A stretch of 42,403 nt of DNA from Bacteroidia bacterium (GTDB lineage: Bacteria; Bacteroidota; Bacteroidia; B-17B0; Aurantibacillaceae): contig JADLED010000213.1 of NCBI GenBank assembly GCA_020846335.1, positions 1 to 42,403 on the forward strand, given 5' to 3'. The notes under the pieces were generated by a model that was not told the DNA's origin, did not search any database, and saw nothing but the letters and a program-made list of their open reading frames with translations. How positions within the stretch are numbered: position 1 is the stretch's first letter; the number at the start of each line of letters is the position of its first letter. Positions 32,406-40,886 of this stretch are shown here, piece after piece. Position numbers and translations under genes: made by a program.

Positions 32406-32792
32406 ATGATTGCCCCTAAGTCTTCTATTTACGGCCTTCCGGACATTGATGCGGATATGTTTCCTGGTGTGAAAATTAAAGTATCGCATTTGGCCAGCAT
32501 CACCGGCCGGGGTTGGTACAATAACCGCCAAAAAACCATTTTCCTGCCAAAGGGCGCCAAAACATCCTACGCACAACACGAATACGGCCACTACCTGCAA
32601 TCGCAACAACTCAGTGCAATAGAATATAGTCGCATTGAAAAAGCAAGTCTTGCAAATGCCTTGCTGCAATTTTTACCAGGCTCAAAAAAACACGATACAT
32701 TTTGGACAGAAACCGATGCCAACCGCAGAGCCATTGCCTTTTTCGGCCCTAACTCAGCCATTGCCCGCTTTGGCATTTGGCCGGTGGTATAA
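32406..32792 (+). CDS. Small HExxH zincin-like protein
   Basis: A 128-residue cytosolic protein without signal peptide. It contains the zinc-protease motif HEYGH (H58, E59, H62) in SYAQHEYGHYLQSQ, and a downstream Glu, E102 in WTETDANRRAIAFFG, at the position expected for a third ligand in gluzincins. The total size is close to a minimal zincin core. Related HEYGHYLQ ... TE-x-DAN segments are found at the C-terminus of large Rhs-type repeat proteins in Bacteroidota as I recall it; here it is free-standing. The preceding gene's possible weak terminator (stem AGCTG 32352-32356 with CAGCT 32363-32367) separates it from the phosphatase operon. No immunity-like gene is adjacent. Confidence 0.6.
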   Translation: MIAPKSSIYGLPDIDADMFPGVKIKVSHLASITGRGWYNNRQKTIFLPKGAKTSYAQHEYGHYLQSQQLSAIEYSRIEKASLANALLQFLPGSKKHDTFWTETDANRRAIAFFGPNSAIARFGIWPVV

Positions 32793-32807
32793 GACAATTT
32801 TCAGAAT

Positions 32808-33239
32808 TTAATAACCCTCAAATTCACTCATGGCCCGGCGCCAATTAGGTGGAAGCTCAATACTGTTATTGCCTTTATAATCCATGGCCACCAAAACTCC
32901 AATGCCTTTGGCACATTCGAGCAACAAACCCGCGTCGGTTTTCTTTACAATAGAATTTTGAATGGTGATGCTTTTAGTGCCCAATTTAATAACACGGGTG
33001 CAACAATAAATCTCATCGTTTAACAACACAGGAATTATGTGGTCTATTTCAGTCCTTGCCAAAATAAAGCCTTCTAACTCCCAATTAATAAGGCCTCCAA
33101 GAATCTGGTTGAAATACCTTACCCTGCCAAGTTCAAAATAATTAAGGTAACAGGCGTTGTTTACATGATTTAAACGGTCAATGTCAACAAACCTTATTTG
33201 CACCGGAATGCAGTGACGGTATTCTTCAAAACGTATCAT
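32808..33239 (-). CDS. Hotdog-fold acyl-CoA thioesterase
   Basis: A 143-residue 4-hydroxybenzoyl-CoA thioesterase-type enzyme. The motif PVQIRFVDIDRLNHVNNACYLNYFELGRVRYF, with D20 and H25, N26 in the catalytic turn, is the family signature, and the core strands FILARTEIDHIIPVLLNDEIYCCTRVIKLGTKSITIQNSIV follow. It hydrolyses acyl-CoA thioesters, with the substrate unknown. The start codon overlaps the stop of the upstream polyprenyl synthase gene by 4 nt (ATGA), which implies cotranscription and perhaps a shared lipid role. It converges with the zincin-like gene, 15 nt apart. Confidence 0.88.
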   Translation of the reverse strand: MIRFEEYRHCIPVQIRFVDIDRLNHVNNACYLNYFELGRVRYFNQILGGLINWELEGFILARTEIDHIIPVLLNDEIYCCTRVIKLGTKSITIQNSIVKKTDAGLLLECAKGIGVLVAMDYKGNNSIELPPNWRRAMSEFEGY

Positions 33240-34222
33240 GCCTGACGGTTAATCAATTCGAGTGCAAAGGCCATTAATACCTTCTTTTTTTCGGCCGAAG
33301 CTTTTACCTTTTGCAGAGAGGCTATGGCAGCATTGGTATATAAACCGGCAGCTTCGTAACAAAGCCGGTCGGTACTCAGTTGTTTGTATAAGTTTAAAAA
33401 GGCATTTACCTTTTTAGAAGCATTTTTTCCTTTGAGTAATAACAGTTGTTCTATCTCCCTTTTTTGTTTGGCATTGGCCAACTCAATGGACTTTAAAAGC
33501 AAATAGGTTTTTTTGTTGGCAATAATATCGCCACCCACCTGTTTGCCAAAGTTAGAATCGCTTGCCGCAAAAGCATCCAGATAATCATCCAGCAATTGAA
33601 AAGCAATGCCAAGGTTTTTTCCAAAATCGTACAACAAGTCCTGATTGCGCTTACCTGTACCCGCACAAATAGCACCCATTTTAAGGCTGCAACCCAAAAG
33701 CACTGCGGTTTTTAGTTCAATCATGTGTATGTATTGTTCCGTTGTTACCTTTTTGGCGGTTTCAAAATTCATGTCCTGTTGCTGTCCTTCGCAAACTTCG
33801 GTGGCAGTGGCATGAAAAAGTTCGCTTAACTTTTTAAAGGCGGAAGGCGCATAATTGTTCAACACTTTTGAGGATTCCACCAACAAGGCATCGCCACTAA
33901 GTATGGCAATATTGTGGTTCCACTTAATGTGCACGGTGGGCTTATTTCTGCGGAGTGGTGCATTGTCAAGAATATCGTCATGAATGAGCGAAAAATTGTG
34001 GAAAAGCTCAACAGCCAGGGCTGAGTTTAAAGCCTGTTCCGGTTTTTTATCAAATAAATCACAGGCCACCAAAGCCAGCAAAGGCCTTATGCGCTTGCCT
34101 CCCAACGACAACATGTAGTTGCAGGGTTGATACAGTTCATTCGGCTTTTTATGCGAAATACCGGCTTTGTAATTATCCAGATGTTTTAAAAATAATTGCA
34201 GGAAGCTGTTATATTCTTTCAC
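33236..34222 (-). CDS. Polyprenyl (prenyl diphosphate) synthase
   Basis: A 328-residue trans-prenyltransferase that condenses isopentenyl diphosphate with allylic primers. The first Asp-rich motif is HDDILDNAPLRR (DDxxD) and the second is DDYLD, with GGKRIRPLLA near the N-terminus, EVCEGQQQDMNFE and GKQVGGDIIANKKTYLL in the usual places. Whether the product is farnesyl, geranylgeranyl or longer cannot be read with certainty; the residues before the first motif (NFSLIHDD) leave the possibility of a medium chain. The start codon is GTG 34222, 12 nt after the rfbA stop; no ATG fits. It is upstream of, and overlaps, the thioesterase gene. Confidence 0.9.
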   Translation of the reverse strand: MKEYNSFLQLFLKHLDNYKAGISHKKPNELYQPCNYMLSLGGKRIRPLLALVACDLFDKKPEQALNSALAVELFHNFSLIHDDILDNAPLRRNKPTVHIKWNHNIAILSGDALLVESSKVLNNYAPSAFKKLSELFHATATEVCEGQQQDMNFETAKKVTTEQYIHMIELKTAVLLGCSLKMGAICAGTGKRNQDLLYDFGKNLGIAFQLLDDYLDAFAASDSNFGKQVGGDIIANKKTYLLLKSIELANAKQKREIEQLLLLKGKNASKKVNAFLNLYKQLSTDRLCYEAAGLYTNAAIASLQKVKASAEKKKVLMAFALELINRQA

Positions 34223-34234
34223 TTTAAAGTGCAG

Positions 34235-35101
34235 TTAAGAGTTTTTAGCCAGTTCGAGCAGGTAGTTGCCATAGCCGCTTTTGGTAAGCGGTTGGGCTAT
34301 TTTAATCAGTTGTTCTTTATTAATAAAGCCCATGTTGTAGGCCACCTCTTCAATGCAACCAATTTTTAAACCCTGACGTTCTTCAATTACCTGAACAAAT
34401 TGTCCGGCCTGCATCAGCGATGGAAAGGTGCCGGTATCGAGCCAGGCGGTGCCACGGTCCATAATAGAAACCTTTAGTTTTCCCTGTTTCAAATATTCCT
34501 TGTTCACATCGGTAATTTCGTATTCGCCACGTGGACTTGGTTTTAGGTTTTTGGCTATTTGCACCACGTTGTTATCGTAAAAATACAAGCCCGGAACTGC
34601 GTAATTTGATTTTGGTTCTTTAGGTTTTTCCTCAATCGACAATACATTGTCTTGCTCATCAAACTCCACCACACCATAGCGCTCGGGGTCGCTCACATGG
34701 TAGGCAAACACAACGCCGCCTTCGGGATTGCTGATTTTTTTAAGGGCACTGCCAAGGCCAACGCCGTAAAATATGTTGTCGCCTAAAATAAGGGCCACTT
34801 TATCGTTGCCAATAAATTTTTCGCCAATAACAAAGGCCTGCGCCAAACCATTGGGTACTTCCTGAACGGCGTAGGTAAAACTGCAACCCATGCCTGAGCC
34901 ATCGCCCAGTAAGCGTTCAAAATGCGGCAAATCGTGTGGGGTTGAAATTATGAGAATGTCTTTTATACCGGCCATCATGAGTACCGACAGTGGGTAATAA
35001 ATCATGGGTTTATCGTAAATGGGCATCATTTGTTTACTCATGGCGAGTGTGAGCGGGTGCAATCTGGTTCCGGAGCCTCCGGCAAGAATAATTCCTTTCA
35101 T
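34235..35101 (-). CDS. rfbA: Glucose-1-phosphate thymidylyltransferase
   Basis: A 288-residue nucleotidyltransferase that makes dTDP-glucose from dTTP and glucose-1-phosphate, the first step of dTDP-rhamnose and related sugars. [18 protein letters not shown] is the nucleotide-binding N-terminal motif, LGDNIFYG and [21 protein letters not shown] are the sugar-phosphate and metal contacts, and [10 protein letters not shown] is the closing signature. Length is normal. The partner genes rfbB, rfbC and rfbD are not adjacent. It starts a minus-strand run rfbA, polyprenyl synthase, thioesterase. A perfect 8-bp dyad lies 33-56 nt upstream in the divergent intergenic region. Confidence 0.95.
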   Translation of the reverse strand: MKGIILAGGSGTRLHPLTLAMSKQMMPIYDKPMIYYPLSVLMMAGIKDILIISTPHDLPHFERLLGDGSGMGCSFTYAVQEVPNGLAQAFVIGEKFIGNDKVALILGDNIFYGVGLGSALKKISNPEGGVVFAYHVSDPERYGVVEFDEQDNVLSIEEKPKEPKSNYAVPGLYFYDNNVVQIAKNLKPSPRGEYEITDVNKEYLKQGKLKVSIMDRGTAWLDTGTFPSLMQAGQFVQVIEERQGLKIGCIEEVAYNMGFINKEQLIKIAQPLTKSGYGNYLLELAKNS

Positions 35102-35133
35102 TATTTCAGTTTTTGTGTTGGCTAATTTATTGC

Positions 35134-35157
35134 ATCACAAGCAATAATTCTTGTGAT
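35134..35157. promoter_or_regulatory. Perfect dyad in a divergent intergenic region
   Basis: ATCACAAG (35134-35141) and CTTGTGAT (35150-35157) are exact inverted repeats with an 8-nt spacer. It sits between the divergent starts of rfbA (35101) and the DUF1287 gene (35187), where an operator would be expected. The arms contain TCACA/TGTGA but in the orientation opposite to a CRP site. Confidence 0.5.
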
Positions 35158-35186
35158 TATTTACAAATATGGGTAATTTTAACAGA

Positions 35187-35789
35187 ATGAAAAAAATAAG
35201 CTTTTACTTTTTCACTTTTTTTATTTGCAGTGCTTTTGGATTTCAGTCCTCCGGCGACTTCTTTCAAAAACTGGCTACGCAAGCGGTGGCGCAAACAAAA
35301 ATTGAAGTGAGTTACGATCCGGCCTATGTACGAATTAAATATCCGGGTGGTGATGTGCCCGCCAACACAGGGGTTTGCACAGATGTGGTAATACGAGCCT
35401 ACCGTGGCTTAAACATTGATTTGCAAAAAGAAGTGCACGAAGACATGGTGAAGAATTTTGGAGCTTATCCAAAATTATGGAAACTAAAGGCACCCGATTC
35501 TAACATCGACCACCGGAGAGTGCCCAATCTGATGACTTTTTTTAAACGGAAAAATGCTGAACTAAAAATATCAGACAATGCCAGCGACTACCTGCCCGGC
35601 GATTTGGTAACCTGGAATTTGCAAGGTCACAAAAGCATGAGCGGCATTACCCACATTGGCATGGTGAGCAATGTTAAAAACTCAGACGGCAGCGTTTACC
35701 TTATAGCGCATAACATTGGTAGCGGTAACAAGTTGGAAGACGTGTTGTTTAACTACACCATTATTGGTCATTACCGTTATGGTAAATAG
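35187..35789 (+). CDS. DUF1287 family secreted protein
   Basis: A 200-residue protein with a signal peptide (MKKISFYFFTFFICSAFGFQ). The mature part matches the DUF1287 pattern: VSYDPAYVRIKYPGGDVPANTGVCTDVVIRAYRGLNIDLQKEVHEDM, RVPNLMTFFKR, YLPGDLVTWNL, ITHIGMVSN and YLIAHNIGSGNKLEDVLFNYTIIGHYRY. The conserved Cys (CTDVVIRAYR) and His (THIGMV) suggest an NlpC/P60-like (papain-type) hydrolase fold, so a cell-wall role is plausible but unproven. ATG 35187 is preferred over 35169 as it starts directly before the signal peptide. It is divergent from rfbA. Confidence 0.75.
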   Translation: MKKISFYFFTFFICSAFGFQSSGDFFQKLATQAVAQTKIEVSYDPAYVRIKYPGGDVPANTGVCTDVVIRAYRGLNIDLQKEVHEDMVKNFGAYPKLWKLKAPDSNIDHRRVPNLMTFFKRKNAELKISDNASDYLPGDLVTWNLQGHKSMSGITHIGMVSNVKNSDGSVYLIAHNIGSGNKLEDVLFNYTIIGHYRYGK

Positions 35790-36225
35790 TCCTTTTTTTA
35801 AAAGCTATTGGGGAAGGCCAACGCGTGTTCAATGATTGGGAAATAGCGGACTCACTCATTGTCCTCGACAGTTGTTCAAAACAACGGAACATCAACGTTT
35901 GCCTTTATCGAAACATCGCTTAAAAAACTTAAGGCAATAGAAATCTGAATTCTCTTAGATTTACGTAAAAGAGAAGGCTTACACGATTTTTGGAGAGAAA
36001 AGACATTCACCCAATCCTCAAATTATTAGAAAACAGGAGTTTGGGTGAGTAAATACAGAATTCGGGTTATTAAAAAACACCAAAATTGGCCCCGTTTGGC
36101 TTAATTTTGTAAGAGACGGTCGTAACGCAAAAAGGCAGGGCAAAGTGGGGGTAAATATTATTGATAATTAGCGTTTGTGTTTGTCTGAAATATTAAGAAT
36201 TTTTTATATATTTAGCATTTGAATA
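35790..36225 (+). other. Long spacer without an assignable gene
   Basis: About 435 nt with no credible complete gene. Several open fragments of 20-35 codons appear in different plus frames: one ends with LKKLKAIEI before a TGA near 35948, another reads LTRFLERKDIHPILKLLENR to a stop near 36054. Their sequence style is coding-like, which could mean a decayed gene broken by frameshifts, but I cannot name an ancestor. A TAATTTTG element (36102-36109) and a promoter at 36180-36214 lie near its end. Confidence 0.3.
36180..36214 (+). promoter_or_regulatory. Promoter for the large T9SS protein gene
   Basis: TTTG at 36180-36183, a 23-nt spacer and TATATTTA at 36207-36214 (7 of 8 to TAnnTTTG). Transcription would begin near 36221. 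With translation from ATG 36313 this leaves a leader of about 90 nt; the ATG at 36226 would be nearly leaderless. Confidence 0.4.
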
Positions 36226-36312
36226 ATGGCACTCAACAAATTAACATTTAATGCTTTAACTCAAAAACCGTTTTTTCAGGAAGCCGGTTGGTTGAATTTA
36301 ATAAAGAACAAT

Positions 36313-39207
36313 ATGCGTATTTTAAAAAAGGTATTGGTTTTTGCACTCACTTTTTTTGGATTTGAACTTTATTCCCAGGCCATTATTGTATCGCCGGTTT
36401 ACACAGCCTGTCCCAATCAAACCATTATGATCACTCCACAATGGAACAATGTTGGAGGCGTTAACTATTTTCTCCAATCGCCCAATGGTGGCAACCCGGC
36501 TTCGGGTGCCTTAGGTCCGGTGGGCAGTTTCACAATTAGTTGTGCCATCCCGACCGCCACTTCCATTACCTATACACTTTCCGGTACTGGTAATGGCCAA
36601 TCGGGTGCAGTTACGTCCACGGTGTTTTTCAACCTCAATATTGTTCCACCTGCTCCATTAACCATTACCAACCAGATATTTTATTGCCCGGGGCAAACGG
36701 CCACACTCACCGCGCCAATTGGTGGCTTTACTTACGATCTTAACGGCCCCATCAATCAATTGGGCAATACCAGCAACATTATTACCATAGCCAACCTGCC
36801 TGCAACCGGTGGCAGTGGTGTTTACACCATCACCTCAATAGGTAGCTGCACAGCCTATGGTACCACCACCATTTCGGTGGCCCCCTCTACTCCTCTGGCC
36901 ATCAATGCTACCAGCAACGTTTGTCAGTGTACGGCGGTAAATTTAACATCGGCCTTAAATCTTGGTGTTAACTTTCAGTGGTACAGCCCAATCAATCAGG
37001 CTCTTTGCAATACTCCTAATTGTTTACTTGCCTGTCCACAGGCTTCAGATAGCGGTGTTTACACGGCCTACGCCGAATTGCCATGGGGAGTTGTAAGTTG
37101 TCCCCGCACTGCCACCACCCTTGTTAATGTCGTTCAAACCAATCCTGTGGCTGCAGCCGCTTCACCAGGTAGTTATCTTTGTCAGGGCGATAAGTTGAGC
37201 TTTTCGGCAGTTGCCGGTGGTGCTGTGGGCTGGACCTGGAATGGCCCTCAAGCTTTTGCCGCATCTATCTCCAACCCTACGATTAATCCGGTAGGGCCCA
37301 CCAATGGTGGAAATTATACCGTTACGGCTCTTTTTACCAACAACATTATTACCTGTAGCACCAGCGCAGTAGTTACCGTTTCGGTAATCACAGTGAATCA
37401 ACCGGTAATTAATATGCCTTCGAGTGTTTGTCAGAATGCCACTATTTCCATTAGTGCCCAGGCAGCCGGTGCCACCTCTTACAATTGGTTTGGCCCTAAC
37501 TCTTTTAGTCCCACAGCATCTTCCACAATTATTCCAAATATTCAAACCAATGGTTCTGGCATCTATTATGTAACCGCACGTTTTGGAAGTCCTTCCACTG
37601 CTACCTGTGCCTCATCCAACTCCACACAGTTAAATGTGGTGCCGGTAAATACGGTTACGGTTATTCCGCCTTCGCAGGTGTGTCAGCCAAACAACGGCCA
37701 ATTGCAATGCAGTGCCATTGGCGCCAACTCTTACACATGGGTTGGGCCGGGCGGTTTTAGTGCCCCTGGACCAAATGCCACGGTTTATTATCCTACACCA
37801 AATTCATCGGGTATTTATACAGTTACAGCAGCCTTCAGCGGAGGCAATATTACCTGTTTAAACACCAATACGGTGCAACTTACGGTAAATCCCATATTAA
37901 GTTTTTCACTCATTCCCCGACAGCAGGCCTGTTACAATACGCCATTAGGAGTGCTGGGTCCGGCCGGTGCCACCTCTTACACCTGGAGCAGTTCGAATGG
38001 ATTCAGTTCCAACAGCAAGGATATTAATTTCCCATCGGTTCAGCCAAACAATTCAGGCACATACACATTAAATGTTTCTTTGGGGCCATGTATCACTTCG
38101 GCCAGCACTACTATTGAAGTGTTAACACCTGTGCAGTTTACATTGGTGCCGCACAGCCGCGAAATTTGCAAGGGCGATACCACAGTGCTTGAAGCAGGGG
38201 TTACCGGAGGAAGTCAAAACTATGCCTATATCTGGAACCCTTCGGTGTATTTGGAAAATCCGATTGGACCTAAAAAGGTGGCGGTGCCTCTTGGCTCTGT
38301 TATTTACAACGTTATTGCACACGACATTGCCTGCCCTAACTACACCATTGCCCAATCTTTTAGTGTTAATGTAAACCAACCTCCGGTGCCTACTTTAATA
38401 TTGGATAAAACATCGGGTTGTGTGCCTTTAACTGTTGAGTTCAATCCTCAGTTTACCAGCCCATCTGCCATTACCACCTACGATTTTGGCGGCCTGCAAC
38501 GTTTACAAAGAGATGGAAAGTTTTCACTGAATTTCCCAAGTGCGGGTACCTACTCCTTTACCGTTTATACCAAAGGTATTAATGGCTGCAGTGGCGAATT
38601 TGCCCAGCCTTACCCAATAGAAGTGTTTCCAAAGCCGGTGAGTTCAATTAGCTGGGAACCACAAAATCCAACCACCACCGACGAGATTGTTTTTTCCTCA
38701 TCGGCTGTGAACGGGCCATTAATTAATAAAACCTGGTCGTTTTCGGGTGGAAAACCAACTATTATAGATACCTCTATTGTGGTAACAAACGGTTCGGATA
38801 CAAGCAATGCCGACTACCCTGTAAGGATTTATGAATTCATAGGGAAATATCCGCTGATGCTTATTTCTAAAAACGAAAAGGAATGTTCGGACACAGTGGT
38901 TAAATACATTAGCATTACCGATGATTTCAGAATTTACATACCCAACACTTTTACACCTAACGATGATGGTGTGAACGATTTGTTTGGTGTGAAGGGCAGC
39001 GGCATAAAACTGGAAGGTTTTACCTTTGAAGTAACTGACCGCTGGGGCGACGTAATTTTTAGCACCAAAGATATTTTAGAGTGGTGGGATGGCAAATACA
39101 AAGGCAATCCTGTAAAAACCGGTACTTACATTTACCGAGTAAGAGCAGTTGGTTTAAATGGTGAAGGCCGGCGCGAAATTGTAAATTACTTTAACCTGGT
39201 ACGTTAA
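36313..39207 (+). CDS. Large T9SS type B surface protein with PKD/Ig-like repeats
   Basis: A 964-residue secreted protein. Signal peptide MRILKKVLVFALTFFGFELYSQA. Next come about eight or nine Ig/PKD-like units of 75-85 residues, recognisable by recurring VCQ-x-x-x-(I/L)-x-x-x-A, A-x-SY-x-W-x-GP-x-x-F, and G-x-Y-x-V-T-A-x-F segments, including FNPQFTSPSAITTYDFGGLQR, a proper PKD fold near residues 720-790. The last ~85 residues are the gliding-motility C-terminal sorting domain: IPNTFTPNDDGVNDLF, FEVTDRWGDVIF, WWDGKYKG, GTYIYRVRAVG and terminal YFNLVR. It is probably a cell-surface adhesin or filament anchored through T9SS. ATG 36313 is chosen because an upstream ATG (36226) would add 29 residues before the signal peptide. 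Confidence 0.88.
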   Translation: MRILKKVLVFALTFFGFELYSQAIIVSPVYTACPNQTIMITPQWNNVGGVNYFLQSPNGGNPASGALGPVGSFTISCAIPTATSITYTLSGTGNGQSGAVTSTVFFNLNIVPPAPLTITNQIFYCPGQTATLTAPIGGFTYDLNGPINQLGNTSNIITIANLPATGGSGVYTITSIGSCTAYGTTTISVAPSTPLAINATSNVCQCTAVNLTSALNLGVNFQWYSPINQALCNTPNCLLACPQASDSGVYTAYAELPWGVVSCPRTATTLVNVVQTNPVAAAASPGSYLCQGDKLSFSAVAGGAVGWTWNGPQAFAASISNPTINPVGPTNGGNYTVTALFTNNIITCSTSAVVTVSVITVNQPVINMPSSVCQNATISISAQAAGATSYNWFGPNSFSPTASSTIIPNIQTNGSGIYYVTARFGSPSTATCASSNSTQLNVVPVNTVTVIPPSQVCQPNNGQLQCSAIGANSYTWVGPGGFSAPGPNATVYYPTPNSSGIYTVTAAFSGGNITCLNTNTVQLTVNPILSFSLIPRQQACYNTPLGVLGPAGATSYTWSSSNGFSSNSKDINFPSVQPNNSGTYTLNVSLGPCITSASTTIEVLTPVQFTLVPHSREICKGDTTVLEAGVTGGSQNYAYIWNPSVYLENPIGPKKVAVPLGSVIYNVIAHDIACPNYTIAQSFSVNVNQPPVPTLILDKTSGCVPLTVEFNPQFTSPSAITTYDFGGLQRLQRDGKFSLNFPSAGTYSFTVYTKGINGCSGEFAQPYPIEVFPKPVSSISWEPQNPTTTDEIVFSSSAVNGPLINKTWSFSGGKPTIIDTSIVVTNGSDTSNADYPVRIYEFIGKYPLMLISKNEKECSDTVVKYISITDDFRIYIPNTFTPNDDGVNDLFGVKGSGIKLEGFTFEVTDRWGDVIFSTKDILEWWDGKYKGNPVKTGTYIYRVRAVGLNGEGRREIVNYFNLVR

Positions 39208-39226
39208 TTAAGGCATAACTTTTAAT

Positions 39227-39265
39227 AAATCCCCGTGCAGCAATACACGGGGATTTTTTATTTTT
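39227..39265 (+). terminator. Intrinsic terminator after the T9SS surface protein
   Basis: An 11-bp perfect stem (AAATCCCCGTG 39227-39237 with CACGGGGATTT 39246-39256), an 8-nt loop CAGCAATA, and a T-rich tail (39254-39265). It lies 20 nt after the stop codon and separates this gene from thyA. Confidence 0.9.
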
Positions 39266-39301
39266 AGCTGATTTAATTTTCTCACAAAACAGAGGCGTTT
39301 T

Positions 39302-40096
39302 ATGAAACAATACCACGACTTAATGCAGCATGTGCTCAACCACGGTGTAACCAAAACCGACCGCACCGGAACCGGCACCACCAGTGTGTTTGGCTACCAA
39401 ATGCGTTTTAATCTTGAAGAAGGATTTCCGCTGCTAACCACTAAAAAACTGCACACCAAAAGCATTATTCACGAACTGTTGTGGTTTTTAAAAGGCGATA
39501 CCAATATTAAATACCTGAAAGATAATGGCGTGAGCATTTGGGACGATTGGGCGGACGCACAAGGTAATCTTGGGCCTGTGTATGGTTACCAGTGGCGCAA
39601 CTGGCCAACACCCGACGGCGGACACATTGATCAGATTACGCAGGTTATTGACATGATTAAAAAAAATCCGGACTCACGGCGCCTGATTGTAAGTGCCTGG
39701 AACGTGGCCGATATTAATCAAATGAAATTACCGCCCTGTCATGCATTCTTTCAGTTTTATGTAGCCAACGGAAAACTCAGTTGCCAGTTATATCAACGCA
39801 GTGCCGATATATTTTTAGGTGTGCCCTTTAACATTGCCTCCTATGCCTTGCTAACCATGATGGTTGCACAGGTGTGTGGTTTAAAGTACGGCGAATTTGT
39901 GCATACCCTAGGCGATGCCCACCTCTACTCCAATCACCTGGAACAGGCACGCCTGCAACTTAGTCGTGACTTGAGAAAACTACCGAAAATGAAAATAAAT
40001 CCTGAAGTCAATTCCATTTTTGATTTTAAGTTTGAGGATTTTACCCTTGAGGATTACGATCCACATCCACACATTAAAGCCAGCGTGGCTGTTTAG
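39302..40096 (+). CDS. thyA: Thymidylate synthase
   Basis: A 264-residue folate-dependent enzyme that methylates dUMP to dTMP. The N-terminal [12 protein letters not shown] and [12 protein letters not shown] motifs, catalytic Cys C146 in [12 protein letters not shown], substrate-site [18 protein letters not shown] and dUMP-binding [11 protein letters not shown] are all present. The length equals that of the E. coli enzyme. The usual neighbour folA (dihydrofolate reductase) is not next to it; a cyclase-family gene follows 37 nt later. A terminator lies just upstream, and no consensus promoter was found in the short gap between them. Confidence 0.97.
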   Translation: MKQYHDLMQHVLNHGVTKTDRTGTGTTSVFGYQMRFNLEEGFPLLTTKKLHTKSIIHELLWFLKGDTNIKYLKDNGVSIWDDWADAQGNLGPVYGYQWRNWPTPDGGHIDQITQVIDMIKKNPDSRRLIVSAWNVADINQMKLPPCHAFFQFYVANGKLSCQLYQRSADIFLGVPFNIASYALLTMMVAQVCGLKYGEFVHTLGDAHLYSNHLEQARLQLSRDLRKLPKMKINPEVNSIFDFKFEDFTLEDYDPHPHIKASVAV

Positions 40097-40133
40097 TTTA
40101 AGTGACTACTTAATTGTTTTTTAAATTATTTTT

Positions 40134-40886
40134 ATGATAGCCACCATTTTTCACAGGGGAAAAGAATACAAAGTTGATTTGTTTACACCCATCGATATTT
40201 CGATGCCCCTGAGTACCGCAGCGAACACGGCCAGTGCCTGGTACGTTGGGCCCATGAAACTTGAACCCGTGGTAATGGGCGACTGGGTGGGCGATGTGAG
40301 CCGTGGTGGCAGTGTTAACTTCCGCAACATCTCGTTTAACCCGCATGGCAATGGTACACACACCGAATGTGTTGGTCACATCAGCAAAGAATTTATTTCG
40401 CTGAATGAGCATTTAAAACGTTTTGTGTTTATTGCCGAACTAATTACTGTGTTGCCGGTTGAATTGGAAAACGGTGATTTTGTGATTACAAAAAAACAGG
40501 TGCAGGATTTACTCAAAGATGCCTTTAAGCCAGAAGCCGTGATTATCCGCACACTAGGCAATGGCCCAAACAAACTGCATACCAATTACAGCAACACCAA
40601 TCCGCCCTATATTTTAAAAGAAGCCATTGATTTTTTAAACGAACTGGGTGTGGAGCATTTGCTGATAGACATGCCAAGTATTGACAAAGAATCGGATGGT
40701 GGCAAACTGGAAGCACACCACGCTTTTTGGAATTATCCGGCAAACACTCAGTTTCAAAAAACAATTACTGAATTTATTTATGTGCGCAATGAAGTGGAGG
40801 ATGGCACTTACTTACTTAACTTACAAATAGCACCCTTCGAAAACGACGCCAGCCCGAGCAAGCCGGTTATTTATAAGGTGTTTTAA
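40134..40886 (+). CDS. Cyclase/kynurenine formamidase family hydrolase
   Basis: A 250-residue metal-dependent hydrolase of the cyclase (KynB-like) family. The N-terminal DLFTPIDISMPL and the zinc-binding segment NPHGNGTHTECVGH (H71, H76, E78, H82) identify the fold, but the usual H-x-GTH-x-D-x-P-x-H is altered: one extra residue before GTH, Glu in place of Asp and no Pro. The later IIRTLGN, PYILKEAIDFLNELGVEHLLIDMPSID and EAHHAFW match family regions. Kynurenine formamidase activity is one possibility, and a tryptophan dioxygenase gene is present elsewhere in the window, but the motif change makes another substrate equally possible. It follows thyA by 37 nt. Confidence 0.8.
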   Translation: MIATIFHRGKEYKVDLFTPIDISMPLSTAANTASAWYVGPMKLEPVVMGDWVGDVSRGGSVNFRNISFNPHGNGTHTECVGHISKEFISLNEHLKRFVFIAELITVLPVELENGDFVITKKQVQDLLKDAFKPEAVIIRTLGNGPNKLHTNYSNTNPPYILKEAIDFLNELGVEHLLIDMPSIDKESDGGKLEAHHAFWNYPANTQFQKTITEFIYVRNEVEDGTYLLNLQIAPFENDASPSKPVIYKVF

